Origin: a virus
IMG/VR virus record: IMGVR_UViG_3300020470_001313
Coordinates: 1 to 64,000 of that record
DNA length: 64,000 nucleotides
Direction: 5' to 3' (one strand)
Part shown: piece by piece, positions 1-6,722 of the stretch
How the letters are laid out: every line of letters begins with the position of its first letter
How positions within the stretch are numbered: position 1 is the first letter of the stretch
Position numbers and translations under genes: made by a program
The notes under the pieces: generated by a model
Told to the model about the DNA's origin: nothing
Seen by the model: the letters and a program-made list of their open reading frames with translations, nothing else
The model's database searches: none

Positions 1-641
1 GCACTAAACAGGGCACCACCAAACATACCCGCCACACCTGCCATGTGGAATGGATGCATGAGGATATTATGTTCCGCCTGGAAGACAAACATAAAGTTGA
101 ACGTGCCTGAAATGCCGAGAGGCATACCGTCACTGAATGATCCTTGTCCGAAAGGATAGACCAAGAAGACAGCGAAGGCTGCTGATACTGGTGCGGAGTA
201 AGCAACACAGATCCAAGGGCGCATGCCTAAACGATACGATAGTTCCCACTGTCTACCCATGTATGCTGAGATACCTATGAGGAAGTGGAAAATTACTAAC
301 TGGTATGGACCTCCGTTATACAACCATTCATCAATGGTTGCTGCTTCCCAGATGGGATAGAAGTGCATGCCTATAGCATTAGATGATGGAACTACAGCAC
401 CAGAGATGATGTTGTTGCCATACATTAATGAACCAGCAACTGGCTCACGGATCCCGTCAATATCAACAGGAGGTGCAGCAATGAATGCTACGATGAAACA
501 AGTGGCGGCTGTCAACAAGCAAGGAATCATTAATACTCCAAACCAACCTACGTATAGTCTGTTGTTTGTACTTGTTACCCAGTCACAAAACTCGCTCCAA
601 TTCGTTAGCAGACCTTGCTCTCTACGTTGGAGAGTTGTCAT
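1..641 (-). CDS. psbA: Photosystem II D1 protein, C-terminal part cut by window edge
   Basis: The reverse strand encodes about 213 N-terminal residues of D1, beginning MTTLQREQGL and running through the GWFGVLMIP and [15 protein letters not shown] stretches; the rest lies beyond position 1. D1 is the rapidly turned-over PSII reaction-centre subunit in thylakoid membranes. Phage copies keep host photosynthesis going while host psbA expression falls. Residue 130 is Gln, the state typical of cyanobacterial D1:1 forms, whereas D1:2 has Glu. The ATG at 641 follows a roughly 200-nt leader and a consensus promoter. I see no intron or frameshift in the visible part. Confidence 0.97.
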   Translation of the reverse strand, partial: MTTLQRREQGLLTNWSEFCDWVTSTNNRLYVGWFGVLMIPCLLTAATCFIVAFIAAPPVDIDGIREPVAGSLMYGNNIISGAVVPSSNAIGMHFYPIWEAATIDEWLYNGGPYQLVIFHFLIGISAYMGRQWELSYRLGMRPWICVAYSAPVSAAFAVFLVYPFGQGSFSDGMPLGISGTFNFMFVFQAEHNILMHPFHMAGVAGMFGGALFS

Positions 642-843
642 TTAAAAAAAGAGTGCGATTTGTACTTGTATGATAAGACATTATGACCCCGTGGTCTTGG
701 TTAGGGGGTATGTAAAAGGTGGTGATACATATGCTGCTTATACTCAGCCCCATTGTATCAGCGGGGGGACTTATTTGTGTTCAGAACTACCCAGCCACGC
801 ATAAATGCGATTCATCGGTTCGGTCTTGCCCTTGCCACCCAAG
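642..843 (-). promoter_or_regulatory. Structured psbA 5' leader
   Basis: About 200 nt separate the predicted transcription start (near 843) from the psbA ATG. The leader holds a perfect CGCAT/ATGCG hairpin near 797-808, a CCCC...GGGG pairing near 744-770, a GACC/GGTC hairpin near 690, and a T-run just before the ATG. It has no convincing long ORF. PhotoRC RNA motifs are known upstream of psbA in marine cyanobacteria and their phages, and this leader could belong to that class. I inferred that from position and structure and did not align it to a model. Confidence 0.5.
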
Positions 844-844
844 T

Positions 845-878
845 TATTTATCATAACAAAACTTCACAAATTTGTCAA
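845..878 (-). promoter_or_regulatory. psbA promoter: sigma-70 type overlapping a late box
   Basis: Read on the minus strand, TTGACA (878-873), a 17-nt spacer, then TATGAT (855-850). The -10 runs into ATAAATAACTT, so a T4-type late box (TATAAATA-like) is superimposed on it. The exported-protein gene near 31.0 kb has the same arrangement. Confidence 0.8.
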
Positions 879-893
879 GAGAATAAATAAAAA

Positions 894-979
894 CTCTGAG
901 GGTAGGAGTTGAACCTACAAGTCCCGCCAGGAACAATAGATAAACGGTCTATCGCGTTTGCCAGTTTCGCCACCTCAGA
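894..979 (-). tRNA. tRNA with GUU anticodon and long (class II) variable arm
   Basis: An 86-nt cloverleaf reads on the minus strand. It has a 7-bp acceptor stem TCTGAGG/CCTCAGA, a D-arm with the A14 and GG signature, a five-pair anticodon stem ATAGA/TCTAT with loop CCGTTTA, an extra arm GTTCC/GGGAC, and T-arm GTAGG-TTCAACT-CCTAC. The anticodon falls at GTT (Asn). U1-A72 and discriminator G73 also match bacterial tRNA-Asn, yet the long variable arm and D-arm look like tRNA-Leu. Position 33 is C instead of the near-universal U, and 37 is U. CCA is not encoded. A T-rich tract follows the 3' end. The body is clearly a tRNA; its amino-acid identity is uncertain. Confidence 0.85.
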
Positions 980-987
980 TTGAGGCA

Positions 988-1785
988 CTATGAAAGTGCC
1001 GAGATCATGCGAGTGATACCAATTCCTCCTCCAGAACGAGGGAAGAAGTCAAAGGAAAGGAAGTCTTCTAGTTCTTTCTCTACTCTACTTCTTCCAAACA
1101 AATCAATGATGAGTTGTGCATACTGTCCATCAGAGATGGTATAGAATGTGTCTCTCATTTGATCCTTGTCAGTGCTACGTTCAGCACTACCAATGGTTTC
1201 CATACCACCTAGGATCACATCAATCTTTTTACTAGTGCCATCATCATTCCTTGCCATGTTCCAGAAGGGTGATGTCCACTCAGGGAAGTCAGTAATCATA
1301 CCACGTCCAATCTTTTTCTCATGGTCATGGTCTAACTCTTTACAGTTAAACTTGTTAGTCCAGTCATCATAGGTCATGATGTCTTCTTTATCTAATGGTA
1401 GACCTAACCATTCACATAGTTCCCACTCCATGTCTTGAAGTTCTTTGACACCACCCTTCATTTCAAATTCAAACATGGGAAAGATGGTCTCGTGTCTACC
1501 TGGTACAGGGTTTGGTTCTGCTCTGTATGAAGTTGAGACACAGAAAAACCCTTCCGCTGAAGGGTTGGAAAGTAATTCATATTCTAACCACATCTGACCT
1601 GTTTGAGGGAGTGGCCAGATATTATCACCGTAATTATATGTTGCTACTGTCTCTGGGTCTTCACAAGCAGCAAGTATACTCAGTCTATTCTGAGTGTGAA
1701 CCTCTAGGTAATTTTTAGACAAAAAAAATGACCTCAATAGGTCAACAGTCTCACTATATTTACGAGGATCAATCAGACTTGTCAT
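988..1785 (-). CDS. Stand-alone class II aminoacyl-tRNA synthetase catalytic core (Asp/Asn/Lys-type)
   Basis: This 265-residue protein has the class II catalytic fold motifs: motif 2 near residues 85-110 (SYRAEPNPVPGRHETIFPMF, with the loop Arg-x-Glu and a following FEFEM) and motif 3 at the C-terminus (GGGIGITRMISAL). Full-length AspRS, AsnRS or LysRS carry an extra N-terminal OB-fold that binds the anticodon; it is absent here, so the protein is only the adenylating core. Known stand-alone paralogues include AsnA and EpmA/PoxA, which act on free aspartate or on EF-P. The stop codon lies 8 nt upstream of the tRNA on the same strand, so the two are probably co-transcribed. The substrate is unknown. 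Confidence 0.75.
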   Translation of the reverse strand: MTSLIDPRKYSETVDLLRSFFLSKNYLEVHTQNRLSILAACEDPETVATYNYGDNIWPLPQTGQMWLEYELLSNPSAEGFFCVSTSYRAEPNPVPGRHETIFPMFEFEMKGGVKELQDMEWELCEWLGLPLDKEDIMTYDDWTNKFNCKELDHDHEKKIGRGMITDFPEWTSPFWNMARNDDGTSKKIDVILGGMETIGSAERSTDKDQMRDTFYTISDGQYAQLIIDLFGRSRVEKELEDFLSFDFFPRSGGGIGITRMISALS

Positions 1786-1832
1786 TAATTTTTTGCAAAA
1801 CTAATCTATTTAGCAAGTCCGACTGTCTTTAT

Positions 1833-2063
1833 TTACTTTGTTAACATTTCAGAACCACCACCGATAGTATGCTTACCACTCTTGGTTGCTAGTCTATACA
1901 TTTTTTCATGTAAAGATAGTTCTGCCTCAACATCTTTAGGATCTTTGGCAATAGGCATAGCATCTAAAGGGTTGGGTGGTCTACCATAGTCATCCAGTTT
2001 ATCTGGATCATACTTGTATGAAGGATCAAACCATTCATCATAAGGGATTGTTGGGAGTCCCAT
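1833..2063 (-). CDS. Hypothetical protein, 76 aa
   Basis: The protein starts MGLPTIPYDEWFDPSYKYD and is rich in Asp, Pro and Tyr. I recognise no domain and no membrane segment. The ATG at 2063 follows the stop of the upstream gene by one base; an upstream TTG at 2099 in the same frame is possible but would overlap that gene by 35 nt. It is probably co-transcribed with the synthetase-like gene downstream. Confidence 0.6.
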   Translation of the reverse strand: MGLPTIPYDEWFDPSYKYDPDKLDDYGRPPNPLDAMPIAKDPKDVEAELSLHEKMYRLATKSGKHTIGGGSEMLTK

Positions 2064-2064
2064 A

Positions 2065-2256
2065 TTACTTTGCTTTTCGTATAGTTCCTTTCTGTCCAAT
2101 AGATTTTAGAAATGCCCTTGCTTCCTTTTGAGCATCAAATACTTTAGCAAACCGTGGATCTTCTGACCATGTAGTTTTAGATACAAGGTATTCAATAGCA
2201 CCGTCTACCTTACGTGTTGCGTTCCAAACGGACTCGTTGTTGGGATCTCTACTCAT
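2065..2256 (-). CDS. Hypothetical protein, 63 aa
   Basis: A small charged soluble protein (MSRDPNNESVWNATRKVDG...) with a basic C-terminus ending GTIRKAK. No domain is recognised. It sits 22 nt after the coupled small-membrane-protein chain and directly upstream of another small ORF on the minus strand. Confidence 0.6.
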   Translation of the reverse strand: MSRDPNNESVWNATRKVDGAIEYLVSKTTWSEDPRFAKVFDAQKEARAFLKSIGQKGTIRKAK

Positions 2257-2278
2257 GACTAATAAATGTAATCTTCAG

Positions 2279-2446
2279 CTATTTATCCATCCAATAGGCT
2301 TCATAATACTGAACGATACCTGTCGTCACTACCTGCTTACGAGACCACTCTTCAGCACAGGCATAGATGCTATCACGCTGTCCGTACTTCTTATATAAAA
2401 TCTTTATTGAATTTTGTTTTACGTCTTCTGCTGTTAGTGTTTCCAT
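2279..2446 (-). CDS. Hypothetical protein, 55 aa
   Basis: Encodes METLTAEDVKQNSIKILYKK... ending EAYWMDK, probably helical and soluble. Its ATG overlaps the stop of the preceding membrane-protein gene as TAATG, which indicates coupled translation. Function unknown. Confidence 0.6.
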   Translation of the reverse strand: METLTAEDVKQNSIKILYKKYGQRDSIYACAEEWSRKQVVTTGIVQYYEAYWMDK

Positions 2447-2730
2447 TATCCTTGCCAAATCATATCAGGCATTGCCTGTGGTTGTTGTCTTCCTACCGTA
2501 AACATTAATATAAAATAAGCAAAGAACCATACGATATTAAAGATCCATGCTTGTCTGTAAAGGTACTTACGTATACCCATAGATATCATTACATTCCTTA
2601 CGTCCTGTGGATTGTCTTCATTACCTCTGGCTCTGAAGATCTGTTCTATCACAACAGCAACCAATGTTCCTACCACTAATGGATAGAACACAAAGTTTGC
2701 AAAGGACATGATGCCAATTAAAAAAGTCAT
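2446..2730 (-). CDS. Small membrane protein, 94 aa, two transmembrane segments
   Basis: Two hydrophobic stretches are visible, about residues 3-28 (SFANFVFYPLVVGTLVAVVI) and about 62-80 (WIFNIVWFFAYFILMFTV), separated by a charged loop. No family is recognised. Its ATG overlaps the upstream stop (ATGA), and it lies in a chain of tiny membrane genes downstream of hli. Confidence 0.65.
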   Translation of the reverse strand: MTFLIGIMSFANFVFYPLVVGTLVAVVIEQIFRARGNEDNPQDVRNVMISMGIRKYLYRQAWIFNIVWFFAYFILMFTVGRQQPQAMPDMIWQG

Positions 2731-2828
2731 AGTAAACCTAATGATCCTGCTGTAAATCCTACGGCACAGAAGAAACCAAATTCATACAGTGCGTAGTATG
2801 GACTATTGAAGAACGAATTGACCGACAT
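2727..2828 (-). CDS. Single-span micro-membrane protein, 33 aa
   Basis: The peptide MSVNSFFNSPYYALYEFGFF...GSLGLL has one hydrophobic helix. Its start lies inside the end of the 24-aa gene upstream (26-nt overlap) and its stop overlaps the next ATG, as expected for coupled translation. The size resembles low-molecular-weight subunits of photosystems or cytochrome b6f, but I cannot assign it to one. Confidence 0.5.
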   Translation of the reverse strand: MSVNSFFNSPYYALYEFGFFCAVGFTAGSLGLL

Positions 2829-2877
2829 TTGTATATGCTACTGCTACTAATGTTGCTGCGAATAAAATGAAATTCAT
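2803..2877 (-). CDS. Single-span micro-membrane protein, 24 aa
   Basis: MNFILFAATLVAVAYTNVG... is a 24-residue hydrophobic peptide whose ATG comes one base after the upstream stop (TAAAATG). It is too short for homology claims. Tight coupling on both sides is the main argument that it is a gene. Confidence 0.45.
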   Translation of the reverse strand: MNFILFAATLVAVAYTNVGQFVLQ

Positions 2878-2878
2878 T

Positions 2879-3067
2879 TTAAGTTCCTGATGGTACAGGT
2901 ACAGCAATGGGTTGTCTAATACGAATACCTTTACCACCATCTTGATCGTCATCGTCATCATTGAACGCACGTAGAAGTAGTTCAATCAAAACAAGTGCAG
3001 CCATTGGGTAGAACACCCACAAGATTGCTACGATTGGTGAAACTGTATCCGTTACTAGATCGCCCAT
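2879..3067 (-). CDS. Small membrane protein with acidic tail, 62 aa
   Basis: One transmembrane helix (about residues 11-34, IVAILWVFYPMAALVLIELL) is followed by a run of five Asp and a Lys/Arg/Pro-rich tail. The ATG at 3067 is preferred over a GTG one codon earlier. It heads the coupled chain of micro-membrane genes. No family recognised. Confidence 0.6.
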   Translation of the reverse strand: MGDLVTDTVSPIVAILWVFYPMAALVLIELLLRAFNDDDDDQDGGKGIRIRQPIAVPVPSGT

Positions 3068-3116
3068 CACTACCTTTAAGTTTTGTTACGAGTAAGTATT
3101 TATACGTTAGAATATT

Positions 3117-3218
3117 CTAACTGAAATACTGTAGTTTGGTATAGATTGCTATACCTGCCCAGAAGAGCATCATAGTTGCTCTTCCATTCGCTCTCCAAAA
3201 GATATCTGCTTGTGTCAT
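3117..3218 (-). CDS. Hli-like micro-membrane protein, 33 aa
   Basis: MTQADIFWRANGRATMMLFW... resembles the single helix of high-light-inducible proteins: an N-x-R-A-x-M arrangement leads into a hydrophobic stretch. It begins at a TAATG overlap with the stop of the neighbouring Hli-like gene, so the two are probably made together. A role in pigment or photosystem protection is inferred from this resemblance only. Confidence 0.55.
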   Translation of the reverse strand: MTQADIFWRANGRATMMLFWAGIAIYTKLQYFS

Positions 3219-3325
3219 TAGAAGATACCTGGAATGATTTGTCCTGTAGTGATGTAAGCACCTGTTGCTGCAACGAATCCGATCATTGCTGCCCAACCGT
3301 TAAACTTTTCTGCTTCTGGTGTCAT
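3218..3325 (-). CDS. hli: Short high-light-inducible-type protein, 35 aa
   Basis: MTPEAEKFNGWAAMIGFVAA... contains the E-x-F-N-G-W-A-A-M-x-G helix of the Hli/chlorophyll a/b-binding family, shortened to its essential single helix. A ribosome-binding AAAGGAG lies just upstream of the ATG. Such proteins bind chlorophyll and carotenoid in the thylakoid and dissipate excess energy. The C-terminus IIPGIF matches the end of the larger neighbouring Hli protein. Confidence 0.8.
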   Translation of the reverse strand: MTPEAEKFNGWAAMIGFVAATGAYITTGQIIPGIF

Positions 3326-3402
3326 TGTTTTGCTCCTTTTGTTAGATTTAATAGGGTTAAAAAGTAACTAGCATTTGCTAGTGGTGTAAAAGACCTTGTA
3401 AA

Positions 3403-3603
3403 TTATACAATGCCTGGAATTACCCATCCAAAGACGGTGTAATTGAAGACTCCGATTACTAATCCCATCATCGCTAGGCGACCATTGGTTAGTTCGGCAT
3501 TCTTCCAGTAATCTACGTCTTCCATTACCTCAATACGAGGCTCCGCAGCAAACATATTCTGCTTGCCGTACTCGGTGGTGACGTATCTTGAACTTGAAGT
3601 CAT
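3403..3603 (-). CDS. hli: High-light-inducible protein
   Basis: This 66-aa protein has a soluble N-terminus and a C-terminal membrane helix carrying the chlorophyll-binding signature ELTNGRLAMMGLVIG. It ends WVIPGIV. Phage Hli proteins are thought to protect PSII during infection. A consensus promoter lies 24 nt upstream, so it is probably expressed early, and it leads the micro-membrane gene cluster. Confidence 0.93.
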   Translation of the reverse strand: MTSSSRYVTTEYGKQNMFAAEPRIEVMEDVDYWKNAELTNGRLAMMGLVIGVFNYTVFGWVIPGIV

Positions 3604-3626
3604 TAGTTCGTTACGAAACTTTACAT

Positions 3627-3655
3627 ACTATATAGCATGTGTAAAGTTTTGTCAA
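3627..3655 (-). promoter_or_regulatory. hli promoter, sigma-70 type
   Basis: TTGACA (3655-3650), 17-nt spacer, TATAGT (3632-3627) on the minus strand, immediately upstream of the 66-aa hli gene. Confidence 0.75.
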
Positions 3656-3683
3656 GAAAATGTTAAGGAATCCTGAACAAATC

Positions 3684-4280
3684 TTAAGATTTCAACTCTG
3701 TCTGTACGTTCTGTTGCATTGGTGAAAACTTACCCATACCATTCATGGGTGCGAACCATCCTGTTAAAATATACTTACTACCACTGATAGGTGGGTTACC
3801 TCTGTGTAAATGTGTCCATGAACCTGGCCAAATTAATGCTGTGTTCTTGGTAGGTTTAAATCTTTTCTTCTGATATAAGAACTCAGTCTCACCACCCTCT
3901 TCAACATCATTAAGATAGATCATCCATGCTAATGCTCTGAATCTATTAGACCATGCTACATTCTCAGCATGGAAACTATGATACCCTTCACATGGATCAG
4001 TCTTCTGAAGTATAGTTGTACCACTCATCCAGTCTGCTTCCTGATTCTTTAGGTATGGGAAGTCATCAAAGTATCTACCTAAACATTTACCGATAAGGTA
4101 TGAGTTAATTTCTTCTGCTAGTTCAGGCCAAAATGGTTCCAACGCATACTGTCTATCCTTTCTATGCTTATCGGATCTATGAGACCACTGAGCATACTGT
4201 TGATTGTCTATCAGTTGTGTTAACGCATTGAATATTCTCTCATCCAATACGTCATTGTATACTCTAATGAAATCATCCAT
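3684..4280 (-). CDS. 2-oxoglutarate/Fe(II)-dependent oxygenase (prolyl-hydroxylase-like)
   Basis: This 198-residue protein has the double-stranded beta-helix pattern: iron ligands H-x-E in SFHAENV (Glu in place of the more usual Asp), distal His in WTHLHRGNP, and a 2OG-binding Lys in SKYILTGWF. The segment YLNDVEEGGETEF is typical of phage prolyl-4-hydroxylase-like proteins. The family couples 2OG decarboxylation to hydroxylation; the substrate is unknown. It is one of six related enzymes in this window. A strong hairpin lies 18 nt upstream of the ATG. Confidence 0.85.
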   Translation of the reverse strand: MDDFIRVYNDVLDERIFNALTQLIDNQQYAQWSHRSDKHRKDRQYALEPFWPELAEEINSYLIGKCLGRYFDDFPYLKNQEADWMSGTTILQKTDPCEGYHSFHAENVAWSNRFRALAWMIYLNDVEEGGETEFLYQKKRFKPTKNTALIWPGSWTHLHRGNPPISGSKYILTGWFAPMNGMGKFSPMQQNVQTELKS

Positions 4281-4289
4281 AATTTATAT

Positions 4290-4314
4290 AAAGAAAAGGG
4301 GAGCAGTGCTCCCC
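4290..4314 (-). terminator. Rho-independent terminator-like hairpin
   Basis: GGGGAGC-AGT-GCTCCCC (4298-4314) forms a perfect 7-bp stem, followed on the minus strand by TTTTCTTT. It ends the upstream gene group but lies inside the short space before the oxygenase start, so it could also act as a processing or attenuation element. Confidence 0.65.
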
Positions 4315-4386
4315 AGTTGTCAGTCTTATTGTTGCTTTCGCGCTACAACCATCTAGATTATAGTCTATTGGCAAAGACGTTTTTAT

Positions 4387-4845
4387 TTAGGTAGTTTCTT
4401 CGTCTTCTTTTTTCTCTGTGTCTCCACCAAATACTATAGTATCTGAACTATCAAAACCATATGTGAATGGACTTGTCATGTCAACATCAGTATTAAATGT
4501 AATAACATCCTCAAGACTTCCATCAGGAACGAATGTTACATCACCACCTGCTGAATAGTTAACAGTATTTACAGCATCACCTGCTATAAAACCATTATCA
4601 TCTACACGAAAGTTATCATCTCCAGCACCACCAGGTACAGGGAATGTTACGTTATCAATCTTACCATCTACTTCATTCTCTGTTAGAAATATCTTTTCTG
4701 TTGCCTTGGGTTTAGTCTCAGCAATAGAACGAAGACCTAGATAGTGTCTCCATAAATCACCCAGAGTATTTTGATCTACATTATCATAAAGTGCCTGAAT
4801 AACAGCGTCTCTTGCTGCAATTTCTGCTTCTGAATACTTACTCAT
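4387..4845 (-). CDS. Hypothetical acidic protein, 152 aa
   Basis: The N-terminus is helical (MSKYSEAEIAARDAVIQALYD). The rest is Asp/Gly/Thr-rich and probably beta-structured, as in appendage or structural proteins. No domain recognised. It starts in an ATGA overlap with the upstream small gene. The stop region CTACCTAAATAA resembles a late promoter for the oxygenase downstream. Confidence 0.6.
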   Translation of the reverse strand: MSKYSEAEIAARDAVIQALYDNVDQNTLGDLWRHYLGLRSIAETKPKATEKIFLTENEVDGKIDNVTFPVPGGAGDDNFRVDDNGFIAGDAVNTVNYSAGGDVTFVPDGSLEDVITFNTDVDMTSPFTYGFDSSDTIVFGGDTEKKEDEETT

Positions 4846-4988
4846 AGAGCCTCATTAAGTTGGTGGATTTGTTCAACGATTTGTTCACAGTCATCTCCTA
4901 TGCTCACAGCATAATGGAGTTCATCAATCAAAGCAGAGAGTGTAGCATGGAGTTGATCCATCTGCTGATCTTCAAGGAAGTTGAACAT
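4842..4988 (-). CDS. Hypothetical small protein, about 48 aa
   Basis: The protein MFNFLEDQQMDQLHATLSAL... is acidic and helical, ending HQLNEAL. The frame stays open to 5114, but a start there would overlap the GIY-YIG gene by 80 nt, so I chose the ATG at 4988; the start is uncertain. It is coupled to the next gene by ATGA. Function unknown. Confidence 0.5.
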   Translation of the reverse strand: MFNFLEDQQMDQLHATLSALIDELHYAVSIGDDCEQIVEQIHQLNEAL

Positions 4989-5034
4989 GTCTGGAGTACA
5001 GGTAGGCTTAGTATAGCACCCACCTTCATCGGTG

Positions 5035-5493
5035 TCAACCCTTGAAGTAGTCTTTCCGCATGTACCTTCCAAGAATGTTTGAGTTGTAGAAAGCAGGTGT
5101 TCCATCATCCGCAACCTCAGTCAGTACATTATTTATGAATAACTGTCGGGTCTCCTCGTAGTTTACTTGACCCAATGTAGTATGTAGGCTAATTATTTCA
5201 CGCTTGAAAACGTTTCGTCCATACTTTGTAACGTCGTCTTTAAGTTCCTTAGAACTTCCGTAGTAGCGTTTCCAGTCACTCTCACTCGTAACTTTTCGTT
5301 TCCCACCTCTAGGCTTTCTACGACTGGTAAAGTATTTACGTCCGATGTATTTTTTGTTCGTGATTGTATTTGTAATACAGTAGACGTAACCGAAGAAACC
5401 GTTAATGTCGTTAGAAGTAAAAGTTGTACCTTGATAGGTCCAGGGGTTTTCATAATCTCCTTCAACCACTGAGGTCTTTGTGGTGGTCTCCAT
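5035..5493 (-). CDS. GIY-YIG-type nuclease
   Basis: The 152-aa protein carries GYVYCITNTITNKKYIGRKYF (residues about 34-54), the GIY...YIG core; Arg in YIGRK is the usual catalytic Arg. A basic stretch follows (RRKPRGGKRK), and the REII segment near residue 119 may hold the metal-binding Glu. Phage proteins of this size are often homing or DNA-processing endonucleases. No intron or target gene is visible, so mobility is unproven. Confidence 0.7.
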   Translation of the reverse strand: METTTKTSVVEGDYENPWTYQGTTFTSNDINGFFGYVYCITNTITNKKYIGRKYFTSRRKPRGGKRKVTSESDWKRYYGSSKELKDDVTKYGRNVFKREIISLHTTLGQVNYEETRQLFINNVLTEVADDGTPAFYNSNILGRYMRKDYFKG

Positions 5494-5511
5494 CCCATGA
5501 TCTTCATTAGT

Positions 5512-6141
5512 TTATATTGAAAGGTTCATGATACAGATAGATCTAATTTCTCCTGGTCCTGTAGGACCGATAGCATGGAAGTGTTTACCATTAAAGACTG
5601 CTATCTTACCACGCTTAGGAGTTATACGATGTTTGATAGTAAGTTCTTGTTTATCAAAAACTGTACTACGATAACCTGCACCAACGGAGACGGAATTAAA
5701 ACCGCCTCCTTTCTTACAATAGTATATATCTATGTCATCATCGGGGTTCCATTCATCCTCAAAGACAAAGGTGTCACCAGTAGCATCATTAAGATACATC
5801 ATAAAGATTAGGTGAGGACACTTAGCATCTAGGTGTGGGTCTTGGTATTCGTATCCAGGTATATGATATGTGTTGTTAAGACATGCTCTAATAATACTTT
5901 TATATTTGATATCATTCTTCTTACAAAACTCATCCATGATCTCAAAAAAGAATGGATAAATTTCAGAGACAGGATTAACTTTCCTAATCTCCTTAGCATG
6001 ATCATTTCTTTCTACCAATAGGTGTTGGTAGTATGGAAACTCAGGTGATGAAGACTGAGTATGATAATAAGGTATACGATCTACCCTCTTGTCAAGGTAG
6101 TCAAGTTTCTCTAAGGGTATACCATTCTCATCTTCAATCAT
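5512..6141 (-). CDS. 2OG/Fe(II) oxygenase, paralogue A
   Basis: This 209-aa protein has the iron-binding H-x-D in DPHLDAKCPH, the distal His in FNGKHFHAIGPTG and a 2OG-binding Arg in EIRSICIMNL. The FPYYQHLLVERN stretch, the NNTYHIP stretch and the C-terminal third match the next gene closely, so the pair arose by tandem duplication. The substrate is unknown. Confidence 0.8.
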   Translation of the reverse strand: MIEDENGIPLEKLDYLDKRVDRIPYYHTQSSSPEFPYYQHLLVERNDHAKEIRKVNPVSEIYPFFFEIMDEFCKKNDIKYKSIIRACLNNTYHIPGYEYQDPHLDAKCPHLIFMMYLNDATGDTFVFEDEWNPDDDIDIYYCKKGGGFNSVSVGAGYRSTVFDKQELTIKHRITPKRGKIAVFNGKHFHAIGPTGPGEIRSICIMNLSI

Positions 6142-6722
6142 GCTAATAAATTAAAAATACAAATGCTTCTATGCTCACCGATACCAGTACATCTATTGGT
6201 ATGATAATGCTTACCATTAAAGACTGCTATCTTACCACGCTGAGGAGTTATCTCTTTCTTAATAGTGAAGTGTTTACCTTGCTGACTCTGTAGATACATT
6301 CCCTTATCATTTTCAGGATAAGTCTCATCAAATACTACAGTGTTACCACTAGCATTATTAAGATACATTATAAGAACGTAGTGAGGAACCTTAGCATCAA
6401 CATGAGGGTCACCGTATTCAAATGGTAAGTGATAGGTATTGTTAATACATCCTCTAATAATAGATCTATACTTTAGATCCCACTTCTCCATGAAGTTATG
6501 CATGATAGTCCAGAAGAAAGGGAATGCATCAGAGCATGGTTCTACTGGTATAGTCTCATCAATCTTCTCGTTTCTTTCTACTAATGGATGTTGGTAATAA
6601 GGAAAAGACGGTGACGTTGACATGCGGTACGTGAAAGGCATGCCAGAAAACTTTGACTCAATAATAAGTAAGTCAGCTTCATTGATTCCATTAGGATCCT
6701 CCAGAATTTTGTTCAATGTCAT
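6138..6722 (-). CDS. 2OG/Fe(II) oxygenase, paralogue B
   Basis: The 194-aa paralogue of the gene immediately downstream conserves H-x-D (DPHVDAKVPH), the distal His (FNGKHYHTNRCTG) and Arg (EHRSICIFNL). The ATG at 6722 is preferred to a TTG two codons earlier. It is coupled to paralogue A by an ATGA overlap. A glycine-rich insertion in paralogue A before the second half of the core is missing here, which suggests different substrates. Confidence 0.8.
   Translation of the reverse strand: MTLNKILEDPNGINEADLLIIESKFSGMPFTYRMSTSPSFPYYQHPLVERNEKIDETIPVEPCSDAFPFFWTIMHNFMEKWDLKYRSIIRGCINNTYHLPFEYGDPHVDAKVPHYVLIMYLNNASGNTVVFDETYPENDKGMYLQSQQGKHFTIKKEITPQRGKIAVFNGKHYHTNRCTGIGEHRSICIFNLLA

Noticed and set aside
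771-854. 27-codon minus-strand ORF in the psbA leader
   Set aside because: Its ATG lies inside the -10 of the psbA promoter, so a transcript starting near 843 would not include it; an internal 14-codon version has no clear ribosome site.
894-979. Reading the tRNA as an ordinary tRNA-Leu
   Set aside because: The variable arm and D-arm fit Leu, but no alignment of the anticodon stem places a Leu anticodon in a 7-nt loop; the loop is CCGTTTA in the only five-pair stem.
4842-5114. Longer 90-aa version of the small gene after the GIY-YIG nuclease
   Set aside because: Residues 1-26 are only an out-of-frame reading of the nuclease C-terminus; the shorter start at 4988 is more likely.
5193-5507. 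104-aa minus-strand frame
   Set aside because: It shadows the GIY-YIG gene in another frame and has no motif of its own.
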